64,000 nt of DNA from Hydrangea macrophylla (taxonomy: Eukaryota > Streptophyta > Magnoliopsida > Cornales > Hydrangeaceae). The stretch spans positions 28,594,637 to 28,658,636 of the forward strand of contig CM066994.1 of the NCBI GenBank assembly GCA_033977485.1, read 5' to 3'. Made by a program: the position numbers and the translations under genes. The notes under the pieces were generated by a model. That model ran no database searches. It was not told the origin of the DNA and worked only from the letters and a program-made list of their open reading frames with translations. Positions 44,309 through 56,087 of the stretch are shown here, one piece after another. Numbering within the stretch: the first letter of the stretch is position 1; each line of letters opens with the position of its first letter.

Positions 44309-44319
44309 AGGGGGAGAGT
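44309..44319 (+). other. Polypurine tract of the chromovirus
   Basis: AAGGGGGAGAG lies three bases before the right LTR start (TATAACACCC at 44322). Confidence 0.85.
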
Positions 44320-44321
44320 AT

Positions 44322-46357
44322 TATAACACCCACATTTGTGTTATTGCATTTGTATCATATTGTCATGCATGATAATGTGATGTGGCGTGTCCTATGACAC
44401 ATGGTTGAGTGAGTTTTGACTCACGAGTTGATTTGGGTGTCTGTATTAGAGAACCCTCTGAAACTGTGGTGATTGAGGATTTGTTGTTGTGACGTCTCTC
44501 CAAGTATGAGACGGTCACTGTGGAACACTTTAAATGTTTATCTGAAAATAAATGTTTACCTGTGTATTTCAATATCTGTATTATTTTCTGTTTTAGAATT
44601 TATTTCTATTGTTAGATTTAGTATCCTGGTGAGGACGAATGAACACGCTATTAATTTGGTAAGCTAATTAGCAACTTCGGAAACGTCATATAGAAATTCG
44701 CGTTTTAGCAACCAAACGAAACTTAGTCGAAAACTTTTATAATTTTGAGGTTTCACTCGTAAAGCTATGAATAAGCTGTATAGGAAGTTTCAGAGACTGA
44801 TTAGGAGTTTGAAAAACTCGTGGGGAGGTAAACGTAATTTCCCAAGAGTGTTGCCTATATATAGATAGAGATGAACTTAGATTTTTATAAGTCTTAACCT
44901 AAAAACTCAAGAAGGAGGCCAAGAAGAGGCTAGAGGGAGATTTAGTTGCGTAGAGCTTTGCGACGCCAAACGACGACCTTCCGTCAGTCTGGTTTCTCCC
45001 AGATTTCATATTTGAGTTCCTCGAGGTAAGAGCTTCGTTTTGATATATGTTAGGGCCTGTTTGGCTAAGTTTTCCGAAAAGTTATTTTCTAGAATTTTTC
45101 ATAAAAGTTGATAAATGGAATTCTGATCCATAGGAATTGTACTAGACGGACTTCTGCACGTTCTTTGTGCACGGGTTTTCTTCAGATTGAATTATAGGAG
45201 CGTTATTTGGAGGTGAGTGATTCAACTATGTTTTGGAATGAATTCTTGGCATGTATTCATGTTATGTTTGAATAGCATGTATTAACCCTTAGAGATATAT
45301 TGTGTAGTTCATATTGGGCAATTATATTGATAAGTAGGCTCAATAGCACGGTGATATGTTTTGATTACCGCGAGCATGGTGATATGTATTTGAGCATGTT
45401 AAGTTGCTTATGTGGGTCAGAAGGAGCACGTGGTCACCGTGCCATTTTGTGGAGCCGATATAGGCATTAAGGTCGCACGATTGAAGAAAAGAATCGTGGG
45501 TCTTACCCTTTCGCGTGGACTTATTGGCAAGGAGTCGCGGATTGGGAATATGGACGGGCACGTGAGTCTCCGGCGACTAGTATGAAATGTAGAGATGTGA
45601 ATGCGGACATGTTTATCATTCATGTACATATGCTGATTTATTCACTAAGCTTTAGCTTAAACAAATCGAAATATGTGTGGTTATTCAAATAACCATTGCA
45701 GGTATAAATGCTGGCGAGGAATCAGAGAAGTGAGTACGTGGGTTGGGAGTTCGCTTGGAAGGCAACTTGAATGTTAATATTGTAGTTTTGGGATAATAGG
45801 AATGTTGTAATAAGAATTTGGTTGTTTTAACCCATGTTTAACTTGGTATGATAGAATGGATCTAGAACGTTGTAATAGTTAGTAACATGTTGTAATCTTA
45901 CTTTAGAAATGTTTTAATACAGCTAGAATTACTTTAGACTGAGTTTGGTTGGAGTTTGGTTTGAGTGGTTGATCATTGGGTGGGAGTTAAAAAGCTTTAG
46001 AACTTGTTTTCTGCAGTTTGGGCTGCTGCCAGGGGAGCAGTCGACTGAGCAGTCGACTGAACCCCTGAGCCTGTTAGCTACTGCTTCTTTTTTTGAAAAA
46101 AAGCAGTCGACTGGACCCCTCAGCAGTCGACTGGACCTCCAATTTCAGTCGACTGAAATTGCCATTAAAATCCCTGCCCGCCTCCGTCGACTGAGCAGTC
46201 GACTTAGCAGTCGACTGAACCTCTGGTTTTAAAATTGTGTTTGGTTTTCCGCTGCGTGTGTTCTTCAAACCTAATTTTGGGAACGTTAATGAATTGGTTT
46301 AGCCTCGGTGGCGTGCCACGGGCTCCGGTTCCGCTATTGTGGGACCGGGCTGTGACA
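44322..46357 (+). repeat. 3' LTR of chromovirus (2,036 bp)
   Basis: Near identical to the left copy. It is shorter by exactly one GAGCAGTCGACT unit near 46190-46215. Followed by GTATA. Confidence 0.93.
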
Positions 46358-46492
46358 GTATAACTCTTATCTCCTCTTACACGCATCTATATAGTTAATA
46401 AGTAGTAGATCCGAGCATGCCAAAGAGTTTTTTGAACTTTGTTTTTCCGCTGCGCATCAAATAAGTTTTCGAAACCTATTTTTCCTTCAGCG

Positions 46493-46680
46493 CCAGCGTC
46501 CTAATGGTCCTTCGATGTTTTAGGGCTCGCATGGTAACGTTGTGGTTTTTGGTTTTCAGTTTTTGTTTTCATTTTTTGTATTGAATTATTCAATACAAAA
46601 AATGAAAACAAAAACTGAAAACCAAAAACCACAACATGACCATAGGAGCCTGAATCATCGAAGGACCATTGGGACGCTGG
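46493..46680. mobile_element. Near-perfect foldback MITE
   Basis: Outer arms CCAGCGTCC and AATGGTCCTTCGATG at 46493-46517 are repeated inverted at 46656-46680. A central palindrome spans about 100 bp (46542-46640), with arms such as GTGGTTTTTGGTTTTCAG on each side of TTGAATTATTCAA. It is almost entirely self-complementary. Its transcript would form a long hairpin. Target duplication not resolved. Confidence 0.75.
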
Positions 46681-46930
46681 TGCCACCATGCATCCAAACG
46701 GGTAACCCAATGCATTAGCACAGTTCCGATGCCACCGTTCAAACGGGTCACCAAGTGTACTAACAACCTAGCTATGAGATGGTGCCCCAAAAAACCAAGA
46801 TTTTGGGTCAGAATTCTAACCATTATATATGCGCATTTGGTGATCGGTTGAGGATATTTGAGATAATTGAGCCCAATTAATGATAGAACATTTTATAGCC
46901 TTTTCAAATACTTTTATCTTTTTTAAAAAA

Positions 46931-47088
46931 GAATGCATTTTTGTTCATCTAATGTTCACCCAACTTTTTCATTGGCCAATGCAGTCACACTTATCATTTA
47001 ATCGTGAGTCCCACTGTATTGGCCAATGAGAGAGTTGGGTAAGCAATGAATAAGCAATATTCGAGTGAGCAAAAATGCTCTCTTTAAA
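46931..47088. mobile_element. Foldback MITE
   Basis: Arms contain GCATTTTTGTTCA, CACCCAACTTTTTCATTGGC and CAATGCAGT. They recur inverted as ACTGTATTGGCCAATGAG, AGTTGGGTAAGCAATG and AGCAAAAATGC. No coding capacity. The ends abut A-rich runs. Confidence 0.6.
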
Positions 47089-47474
47089 AAAAAAAAAAAT
47101 TAATTTAAAAACAATTTTTTATTTTATTGTAAAGAAGCTAAAAAATCTCTAATTTTTACTGTAGTACCAAACAATAAAACTATTTAACAAATCTCTACCC
47201 CCAAAAAAAAAAAAAAAAATCTTGGTGTATCTCTTACTCCCACAGAAATCCCAAACAAACTCTAAATTTTTTTGTTGTAGGAAATTGATGGAAACTCATC
47301 CGATTTATTGCCAAACACAAACACATGTCCTAGTCGAATGGTAAAAACCCCCTGGTCCATTGAATACCCTACCCTACTAACCTAGTGATCCGGATAAGGC
47401 GCAGAGTTTTCATTCAATTATTTACCACAAATTAGACCTTTGAGGAGTAATTCCATAGAGCTAATGCTCGAAAG
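47089..47474. other. Intergenic sequence, nothing recognised
   Basis: A-rich, non-coding. It ends at the outer edge of an inverted-repeat arm. Confidence 0.5.
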
Positions 47475-47690
47475 TCTCAACTTCAACAATGGCATACACA
47501 GAAAACCAAACAAAATGAAAATTCATGTATGTGAATATCATTTACATTCCTTGTTTGTGTGCCCACACAATAATTATAAAAAGGGTAAAATATCATAGAC
47601 CTTCCTTGATGTATGACCTAATATTAGAGACTTCTCTTGGAATGTGAATAATATCATTAATTTTTCTTAAATTTATACAACTTTGTATAA
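47475..47690. repeat. Inverted-repeat arm, left (pairs with 54790-55006)
   Basis: CAACTTCAACAATGGCATAC, AGAAAACCAAACAAAA, CCCACACAATAATT and GGTAAAATATCAT recur inverted at the right side of the Copia element. Similarity extends over about 200 bp with gaps. The arms look like the two ends of an older foldback or MULE-type element into which the Copia element inserted. Confidence 0.65.
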
Positions 47691-47696
47691 CTGAAC

Positions 47697-48393
47697 TGTA
47701 AGACTTTAATTGATAAAACTATCATGCGGAAATAATATAATTGCCAAGATCTTGAATAAAACACACCTTAAGAAATCAAATATAAAATTACATACCATTA
47801 TTCACCATTGAAATTGGTAAAGACAGAATTGGAACCCTTTAGATTGCACTTTATTCAAGGCTTCACTTCTTCTCTCTGTCTCTCAGTTATATACACCCTT
47901 ATTTTCTGTAATTGATTGAGGTTAACTTTCAAGGGGTAGGGTGTACCTTTTATAAAGGAGAGAAGAGGGCCTATTAATGACTGTCATAAAGACGGTCTTG
48001 GAATACGTAATGACTTTCATAAATATTTCCTTGAAATATGAAAAGTCCCTTATTTAATAACTGTTGAAAGATGAACCATTCAATCATCGGTTCTCTCAAC
48101 AATTAATAACGTATATCTTTTTTATATATATATATATTTAATTGGGACAATCTTCTATTGGCTAAATAATTAGTGGAGTTCAACTAACATAGAAGGCTAG
48201 TGGGCCACATTTAATAGGACATAGGAATTTACATGAACTCCTTTCTGTTTACGGTAGTGGTAAAATCTTGTGATGTTAACAAACTTTTAAATTGAAATGA
48301 TACTGTTTTCCTTGTTTTTAATTGATTGACTAAAACAATCTCACAAGCTTACGTCAAATGACATAAATGCCCTCACATTTGATATTTCTAAGA
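47697..48393 (-). repeat. 3' LTR of Copia (697 bp)
   Basis: Begins TGTAAGACTTTAATTG on the plus strand and ends ATATTTCTAAGA, followed by the purine-rich AAGGATGGG on the minus strand. It matches 53919-54611. Confidence 0.88.
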
Positions 48394-48444
48394 CCCATCC
48401 TTAATTGCGCATAAATGTCAATTACACTACAACTGAAAAATCCA

Positions 48445-51400
48445 TCATTTACAACATTGATTACTCAAAAGACCCATCCTTACAACATGTTCCTTATATG
48501 TCTTTGGAGGTAATCCTTTAGTCAATGGATCAGCAATCATAAGAGTAGTGCTTAAATTTTCAATTGACACTTGCTGTTTCTAGACTCTTTCTCTAATAAC
48601 CAAGTACTTCAGTTCCATGTGCTTGGAACCACTTGAGTATTTTCCATTCTTAGAAAAGAAAACTGCTGCGGTATTGTCACAATAAATTTTCAGCGGCTTG
48701 GCAATAGAGTCAACAACACCAAGTCCTGAAATGTAATTCCGCAACCATAAAGCATGACTCGTAGCCTCAAAACATGCCACAAACTCGGCCTCCATCGTGG
48801 ATGAAGCAATAATGGACTGCTTCACACTTTTCCACGAGATTGCTCCACCTGCTAGCAGAAACACAAAGCCTGATGTGGACTTTCTGCTATCTAAGCAACC
48901 ACCAAAATCCGAGTCTGAGTACCCGATCACTTCTAACTGATCTGATCTCCTATATGTGAGCATATAATCCTTTGTCCCTTGAAGATATCGCATAACTTTC
49001 TTTGCTGCTTTCCAGTGTTCCATTCCTGGATTACTTTGATAACTACCTAACATTCCAACTGCAAAGCTAATATCCGGTCTGGTACAAGTCTGAGCATACA
49101 TTAAGCTCCCCACAGCTGATGCATATGGAACTTTCTTCATTTGTTCCTTTTCTAAGTCATTCCTAGGGCACTGACTTTCATTTAACTTGTCACCTTTCAT
49201 GATTGGTGCATCACTGACTGAACATAGCTGCATATTAAATCTTTCCAAGACTCGATTGATATAACCTTTCTGAGACAGTCCTAACAATCCCCGAGATCGA
49301 TCCCTAAAGATCTCTATGCCAATGACATAGGATGCCTCACCCATATCAACCATCTTAAAGCACTTAGAAAGATACTCCTTGGTTTCGTGTAACAAACCAA
49401 GATCACTACTGGCTAACAAAATATCATCCACATACAGGACCAAAAAGATAAACTTACTCCCACTAATCTTTCGATAAATACACTGATCAACAGTGTTTTC
49501 CTTAAATCCAAAATCAGTAATGGTATCATTAAACTTTATATACCATTGCCTGGAAGCTTGTTTAAGACCGTAAATGGATTTCTTTAATTTGCAAGACAAA
49601 TGTTCTTTTCCTTTCTTTGTGAACCCTTCAGGTTGTTCCATGTAGATTTCCTCATCCAAATTTCCATTTAAAAAAGTAGTTTTCACATCCATCTGATGTA
49701 ACTCTAGATCATAATGAGCTACAAGTGCCATGATAATTCTAAATGAGTCCTTCTTAGATACCGGAGAGAAGGTCTCTCTATAATCAATGCCTTCTTTCTG
49801 AGTGAAACCTTTAGCCACAAGTCTGGCCTTATATCTCTCGATATTGCCTTTAGCGTCGCGCTTGGTCTTAAAGACCCATTTACAGCCGACTTTCTTACAA
49901 TTATTAGGCAATTCAATGAGATCCCAAACACCATTCTGGTCCATCGATTTCAACTCTTCATTCATAGCATCGATCCATTTACTAGAATTATCACTTTCCA
50001 TGGCTTGTGAAAATGAAACCGGATCTTTATTAATCCCAATGTCAAAATCAGATTCTTGTAGATACACCACATAATCATCTGAAATGGCAGATTTTCTTTC
50101 CCTCTGAGATTTCCTCAGAACTGCCGGTTGTGGTGATACTACATTATTTTCAATGGCAACATCCTTATGAAGTGGTGAATCATTTCCATGATGTTGTTCA
50201 TTTCCCTCAACTGGTTGAATAGCTTGAGGAACAACAATTTCTCGAGGAGGAAAGGGTGGTGGGATATCCACTCTTAGTTCCTCAAGATTAACTTTTCTTG
50301 ATTCATCACTCCCACTAACTTCTCCATTCTCTAAGAATCTGGCATTACCGGTTTCCACAATCCTCGTACTATGGCTAGGACAATAAAATTTGTACCCTTT
50401 GGACTTATCTGGATAACCAATGAAATATCCAGATATGGTCCTTGAATCTAACTTTTTCTCATGTGGGTTGAAGATCCTTGCTTCTGCTGGACAACCCCAA
50501 ACATGTAAATGTCTCAAACTAGGCTTCCTACCAGTCCACAACTCAAAAGGAGTTGTTGGGACAGCCTTACTAGGAACCCTATTCAAGATATACATTGCAG
50601 TCTTTAATGCTTCACCCCACAATGAATCAGGTACAGTTGAAAAACTCATCATACTCCTAACCATATCCAAAAGTGTACGATTACGCCTTTCAGCAACTCC
50701 ATTCTGCTGTGGCATACCTGGCATTGTGTATTGAGCACAAATGCTATGCTTTTCAAGAAATTTGGCAAATGGGCCAGGATTTTGTCCTGTCTCATCATAT
50801 CTACCATAGAACTCACCACCTCGATCAGATCTCACTATTTTAACCTTTCTATCTAACTGCCTCTCGACCTCAGTAATAAACACCTCAAGGATGTCAACGG
50901 CCTGAGACTTTTCATGTATTAGATATACATAACCATAGCGAGAAAAATCATCTATAAAGGTGATAAAATATCTTTCTCCAGCAAAACATGGAATGGATAG
51001 TGGTCCACAAATATCTGTATGAATTATCTCAAGAAGCTTAGTACTTCTTGTGGCACCTTTCTTAGTGTGTTTGGTTTGCTTTCCCTTAATGCATTCCACA
51101 CACACTTGAAAATCAGTGAAGTCTAGGTTATCCAAAATCCCAGTCTTCACCAATCTCTCAATTCTATCCCTGGAGATATGCCCCAGTCTTTTATGCCACA
51201 AGATTGAAGAGTTTTCATTAATTAGGCCACGTTTTGAACCAACATTCGAATGCAAGGCTATCAAAGATTGTGCAAACTCATGATTCAAAGAAATTTTATA
51301 TAAACCATCACATAAAATTCCAGAACCAACCATAATAGAGTTAAACATTAAACTTAGTTTTGCACAACCAAATAAAACAGAATATCCAGCAACATCTAAT

Positions 51401-52663
51401 CTGGATAGAGAAACCAAATTCCTAGAAATCGAAGGTACATAAAAAGTGTCCATAAGATCCATCTGATGACCCGTCTCCAAGAGTAGGCGGTAGGTTCCAA
51501 CAAATACCACTTCCGCTTTGAGACGGTTCCCCATATAGATAAATCGTTCACTTTCCTTCGGGTTCCGGGTGGTAAGGAATCCCTGCATTGAATTTGTTAT
51601 GTGAGTTGAGGCCCCAGAGTCAATCCACCAAGTATTAGAAGGAACTTCAGCAAGATTTGATTCATAACATACAAAAGAAAGATTGGTACCTCTCTTTTCG
51701 AACCAAGCCTTACGCTTGCTGCAGTCCTTCTTCACATGACCTTTCTTGCCACAAAAATAACACGTGACAATAAACTTTCCATGGCCCTGGCTACTTTTCC
51801 CAGGTCCATCTCCTTTCTTTGGTGGAATCCTCTTTCCGTTCACAAACTTTCCTTTCTTTTTAGCTTCATGAGTTACAACTAGCACAGAGTGGGGTCCTTC
51901 TTGCCTTAATCTCACTTCCTCTTGAATACACATACTAGTCAGCTCATTCAAATTCCATTTGTCTTTATGAGTATTATAGTGAATTTTGAATGGGCCGAAC
52001 TGAGAAGGGAGTGAGTTAAGAATAAACTGTACTAAAAAGGATTCACCCACTTGCATTCCTAGTGCTCCTAATTTTGCAGCTTTGTCAGTCATATAGAGGA
52101 TATGTTCCTGAACCCCTCTATTACCATCATATTTGACAGTAGTTAATTCTGCCATAAGTGTGCCTGCTAGTGACTTATCTGCTGATTTAAAACGTTCTTT
52201 GACAGCAGTCAATAGTTCCAATGCACTATTAGTTTGAGGAAGAGAAGTCTTAATGTTATTAGCTATGGTCATCCTCAGAAACATAAGACTAAGTCTGTTC
52301 GATCTTTCCCAGGCTTTCATCATGTCAACCTGTACTGCAGTACTGTCAGCAGTAACTCCCTCAGGTTTTTCAACCAACAATGCCATGTCAAGATCTAACA
52401 CACCTAGCTAGTGTGAATTGAACTTGTTCATACCATTCCGAAAAGTTTGACCCATTAAGAGTTGGAATGCTAGATGCATGAGAGTGCAACGAAGTGGGAA
52501 CAGTCACTGAAATAGGACAATGCTCACGATAAGGCCTTGAGTTTATCTTTAATATAGAATTATAAATTCTAAATAGATGAACTATTGACATCACTACAGT
52601 TTCTCCTTTGGGCGAAACCATAGCATATCTAGTGTCCACTCTATAGGTGTAAAATATTATCAC
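48445..52663 (-). pseudogene. Copia gag-pol polyprotein with one frameshift and one premature stop
   Basis: The gag N-terminus (SSIPTLNGSNFSEWYEQVQF, about 52430-52490) is in a different frame from the rest. A CTAGCTAG at 52404-52411 looks like a 4-bp duplication that causes the shift. The long frame from there to 48580 holds the gag core, a CCHC knuckle ([14 protein letters not shown]), protease ([11 protein letters not shown]), the integrase zinc finger ([15 protein letters not shown]...CVEC) and core ([32 protein letters not shown]), RT ([11 protein letters not shown]) and RNase H (ADEFVAC-type region read as [11 protein letters not shown]). A TAG at 48580-48582 ends it; the same frame runs on for about 44 codons to TGA at 48445-48447, covering the usual RNase H C-terminus. 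The true gag start is uncertain. Confidence 0.88.
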
Positions 52664-53902
52664 CTATATAGGTCTAATGTAATTTATGTCACCTAATAGT
52701 TAGTCATGTTACCTTTGGGTATCCAATTCTAAACTACTCAGTAACACAAATTACATTACCCTATCCAGTTCATAGTTAGTTGAAAGTGACTCTCCTTTGT
52801 GCTAGCCCCAATCTCCCAACTATGACTGCCATTGAGAATATTAATGTATTTTATGTCACCCTTATTTGACTAATCTTTAATGTAGTTTTATATTCATAAG
52901 GCTCACTAACCTAGGTCACTTTGGCAACTACCAAGTTAATAAACCCTATGAAAATAAAACTAACCAATAATATTCTCTAACCTTTTATTAGAGTTGTTTA
53001 TTTAATTGCTAAAGTCATCATTTAAATAATTCAATTACTAATTTAATAATAAAAATTTTCTAATTTTTCTTTTATGTAATTGAATTTTCTGTGCAATGAT
53101 TACTTTAAGCAATAACTCTAAAATTGTATATTTTCTATCACTTTTATTAGAGTTATTATTTAATTACTAAAATTGTCATTTATTTACTTAATCACTTTCA
53201 TAATAAATAATAAATTTTATTTTTTCTTTTATGTGATTAAAACTTTCAAAGACAAAAATAACAATAACTCTTAATTATCAAGACAACTAAAATAATAAAC
53301 TTGAATTCTTTTCTGGCTAGCATATAACAAACTCTTAGACACAGTAGCCAAAATTCATACACGATAAAATTAGTTTAATATCTTTGGATAGGATGCAAAC
53401 TTCACAATGATGTACTGATATGATATATTTTTCATCATTTACATTTGACTAAGGGATTACCCATCTAATTTCAAGTCAAATCAATTTTACATGTAATAGG
53501 GTCAAGGCTGTAATTAAATGATGAAAAGTGTATAATAAATACTTAGTTTATTCATATTTTCCAAAATTCTCAGATACATAGGAGTACAATTTTATTACTC
53601 TACCAAAAACTCTTTAGCATGAAATCTATACGTGTGATATACATATACAAGAACATGTATGTTCACAACATGTAATGATTTCACAAACATCCATTTAACA
53701 GTGTATATACATACACGAGCAGATCTGAGAGATTTCAATAATACGGAGTAATTGATTCCAAAATGCACTAATTCTAAACGATGCAATAACATATATACGA
53801 ACATATATATATATATATATATGAACATATATACGATTATATGAACATATATACATGAACTGATCTGATTAATTTAGTCTAAGATGTGTATATTCAAAAC
53901 AA
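52664..53902 (-). other. Copia leader region
   Basis: Non-coding DNA between gag and the primer site. AT-rich, with a TA run at about 53800-53822. An unusually long leader for Copia (about 1.2 kb). Confidence 0.55.
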
Positions 53903-53918
53903 TGGCTTTGATACCAAC

Positions 53919-54611
53919 TGTAAGACTTTAATTGATAAAACTATCATGCGGAAATAATATAATTGCCAAGATCTTGAATAAAACACACCTTAAGAAATCA
54001 AATATAAAATTACATACCATTATTCGCCATTGAAATTGGTAAAGACAGAATTGGAACCTCTTAGATTGCACTTTATTCAAGGCTTCACTTCTTCTCTCTG
54101 TCTCTCAGTTATATACACCCTTATTTTCTGTAATTGATTGAGGTTAACTTTCAAGGGGTAGGGTGTACCTTTTATAGAGGAGAGAAGAGGGCCTATTAAT
54201 GACTGTCATAAAGACGGTCTTGGAATACGTAATGACTTTCATAAATATTTCCTTGAAATATGAAAAGTCCCTTATTTAATAACTGTTGAAAGATGAACCA
54301 TTCAATCATCGGTTCTCTCAACAATTAATAACGTATATCTTTTATATATATATATTTAATTGGGACAATCTTCTATTGGCTAAATAATTAGTGGAGTTCA
54401 ACTAACATAGAAGGCTAGTGGGCCACATTTAATAGGACATAGGAATTTACATGAACTCCTTTCTGTTTACGGTAGTGGTAAAATCTTGTGATGTTAACAA
54501 ACTTTTAAATTGAAATGATACTGTTTTCCTTGTTTTTAATTGATTGACTAAAACAATCTCACAAGCTTACGTCAAATGACATAAATGCCCTCACATTTGA
54601 TATTTCTAAGA
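53919..54611 (-). repeat. 5' LTR of Copia (693 bp)
   Basis: Near identical to 47697-48393. The length difference lies in a TA/T run. Its U3 end (54430-54611) has inverted, diverged similarity to the flank at about 54640-54790. Confidence 0.88.
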
Positions 54612-55006
54612 CGTGGGAACTATAATTTGTCAAGTGCGATATCTAGTGTAAGGGCATTTATGTCATCAGTCATAAGCCTGTGAGTTTGTTTTGGTCAATT
54701 AGTCAAAATAAGGACAACGTGCCAGTTCCCGTTTAAAATTTGATTATATTACAAGATTTCATCTAGTGTCATTAATAGAAGCGAGGCTAGTGACACAAAA
54801 TTTTAAAAATAAGAGAAGTCTCTGATATTATTCAAAAACCAAGAAAGATTTATGATATTTAACCGAACCTCCGAGGAGGTCAATGATATTTTACCATTTT
54901 TTTCAATTATTGTGTGGGCCCACAAAACTACTCAAGTCATTGTGAGCGTCTCATAAACGAATTTTCGTTTTGTTTGGTTTTCTATGTATGCCATTGTTGA
55001 AGTTGA
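54612..55006. repeat. Diverged LTR-like segment and right inverted-repeat arm
   Basis: 54640-54790 resembles, in opposite orientation, the first ~170 bases of the Copia U3 (GGGCATTTATGTCAT, TGTGAGTTTGTTTTGGTCAA, ACAAGATTT). 54790-55006 is the inverted partner of 47475-47690. No coding sequence. Confidence 0.6.
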
Positions 55007-55104
55007 CACTACTCCACTATTAAATTAAAGTCTTCCACTTTCTCTTATATTTGGTTCGTTTTCCCTCAACAACATGCCAAAAAACTCAACATCAATAAAG
55101 AAAG

Positions 55105-55321
55105 GGCTAAACAACATTTTAATATTAGATAGTTTTAGCGAAATTTCATTTTGAGTTCTGTATTTTTAAATGCAATATTTGATCTCTCAAGTTTTAAAAT
55201 TGTGTCAATTTGACACCAAAAACGTTAATAATATTGCACTGCGAGGGACCAAAATGCTAAAAATGCCGGCTCCAAAGTGAAATTTTGCTAAAAGTCCACG
55301 GTACTGATATATTGTTTAGCC
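55105..55321. mobile_element. Foldback element with GGCTAAACAA ends
   Basis: The left end is GGCTAAACAACATTTTAATA and the right end is inverted as TATTGTTTAGCC. Inner arms GCGAAATTTCATTTTGAG and CAAAGTGAAATTTTGC also pair. Non-coding. Confidence 0.65.
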
Positions 55322-56087
55322 TAAAAAAAAATTTAGATATTTTGAAATCTCCCAAAAAGATTCCCATGTTGACTAAGATACCTATTGATACTATGTTTCA
55401 GGAAGACTTAATCCTCATGTTATAGTATCCTCAGTGTGGTGTTATGCATATATAACCACTTAGAATAAACTTAAGTTTAATTTGTGGTGCCTCAATGGTA
55501 TTGTGTGTACCAGACAAACTTATGTTTTATATGATAGTAAAACTTAAGTTTGTGGTACACCAAAGTTTAACTGTGATATGAGCAAACGGTTCAGGCATTG
55601 CCGTTTAATCGTGTAACGGCTTAGAGAATGATGTTTGGGGGTAATATTGCTCACAGTGTGCCATTTGGAAATGAGAAAGCACAAAGGCTGCTGTTTCACA
55701 TAAGGAGTAAGCATGAGAAATTTTTTAGAAACGTTCTAGTGTACTCTAGTGATATATTGTACAGAATGGAGGACAACGGGTCACCCAATGTTCTTTGATA
55801 TTGAAACGGCTCGCAACGAACCGTTTGGTAGCAAATGGCCCTCACAACACAAAGCCAATTTGTGATTACACCATTGCAAGCCAATATTTCTTCGTACCAC
55901 AACTTGACAATGTTTGCCTTAAGTTTTCCCCACACCATTGTGGATGCTTTTAGAGAGATTTTAGACCAAACAACTCTAAAACATATGAAGAAACTAAGAA
56001 GTAGCTAGTTATAATTGGAGCCCAAAACTATCAATGAATGAATGAATGAAATGAAATGGTACCTATTGCATAAAGAGGTAGAACTGA
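55322..56087. other. Intergenic sequence left of the TRIM
   Basis: No gene recognised. A GAAT/GAATGA short tandem run lies at about 56033-56052. Confidence 0.5.

Larger units (their letters stand above)
37435..46357 (+). mobile_element. 8.9 kb chromovirus-type Ty3/gypsy retrotransposon
   Basis: LTRs of 2,048 and 2,036 bp, flanking GTATA duplications, an initiator-Met-type primer site at 39488-39499 and a polypurine tract at 44309-44319. Gag has two CCHC knuckles, and pol runs in the gypsy order protease-RT-RNaseH-integrase. A C-terminal chromodomain-like segment places it among the chromoviruses. About 16 LTR substitutions seen by eye suggest a fairly recent insertion. Coding is broken by at least two stops and one frameshift. 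Both LTRs begin TATAAC rather than TG. Confidence 0.93.
47697..54611 (-). mobile_element. 6.9 kb Ty1/Copia retrotransposon
   Basis: LTRs at 47697-48393 and 53919-54611 differ by only a few bases. The primer site on the minus strand (TGGTATCAAAGCCA, 53903-53916) and the gag-protease-integrase-RT-RNaseH order define Copia. In element sense the LTR starts TCTTAGAAATATC and ends AAGTCTTACA. No clear target duplication is visible (TGAAC on the left, CGTGG on the right). Coding has one frameshift and one premature stop despite near-identical LTRs. Confidence 0.9.

Noticed and set aside
46363..46492. A partial second LTR next to the chromovirus (TTTTTCCGCTGCG... phrase)
   Set aside because: A short resemblance to the LTR end around 46247-46270 exists, but it is too brief and gapped to call.
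48580..52401. An intact 1,273-codon Copia gene
   Set aside because: The gag N-terminus is in another frame beyond a 4-bp duplication and the C-terminus is cut by TAG, so it is annotated as a pseudogene.
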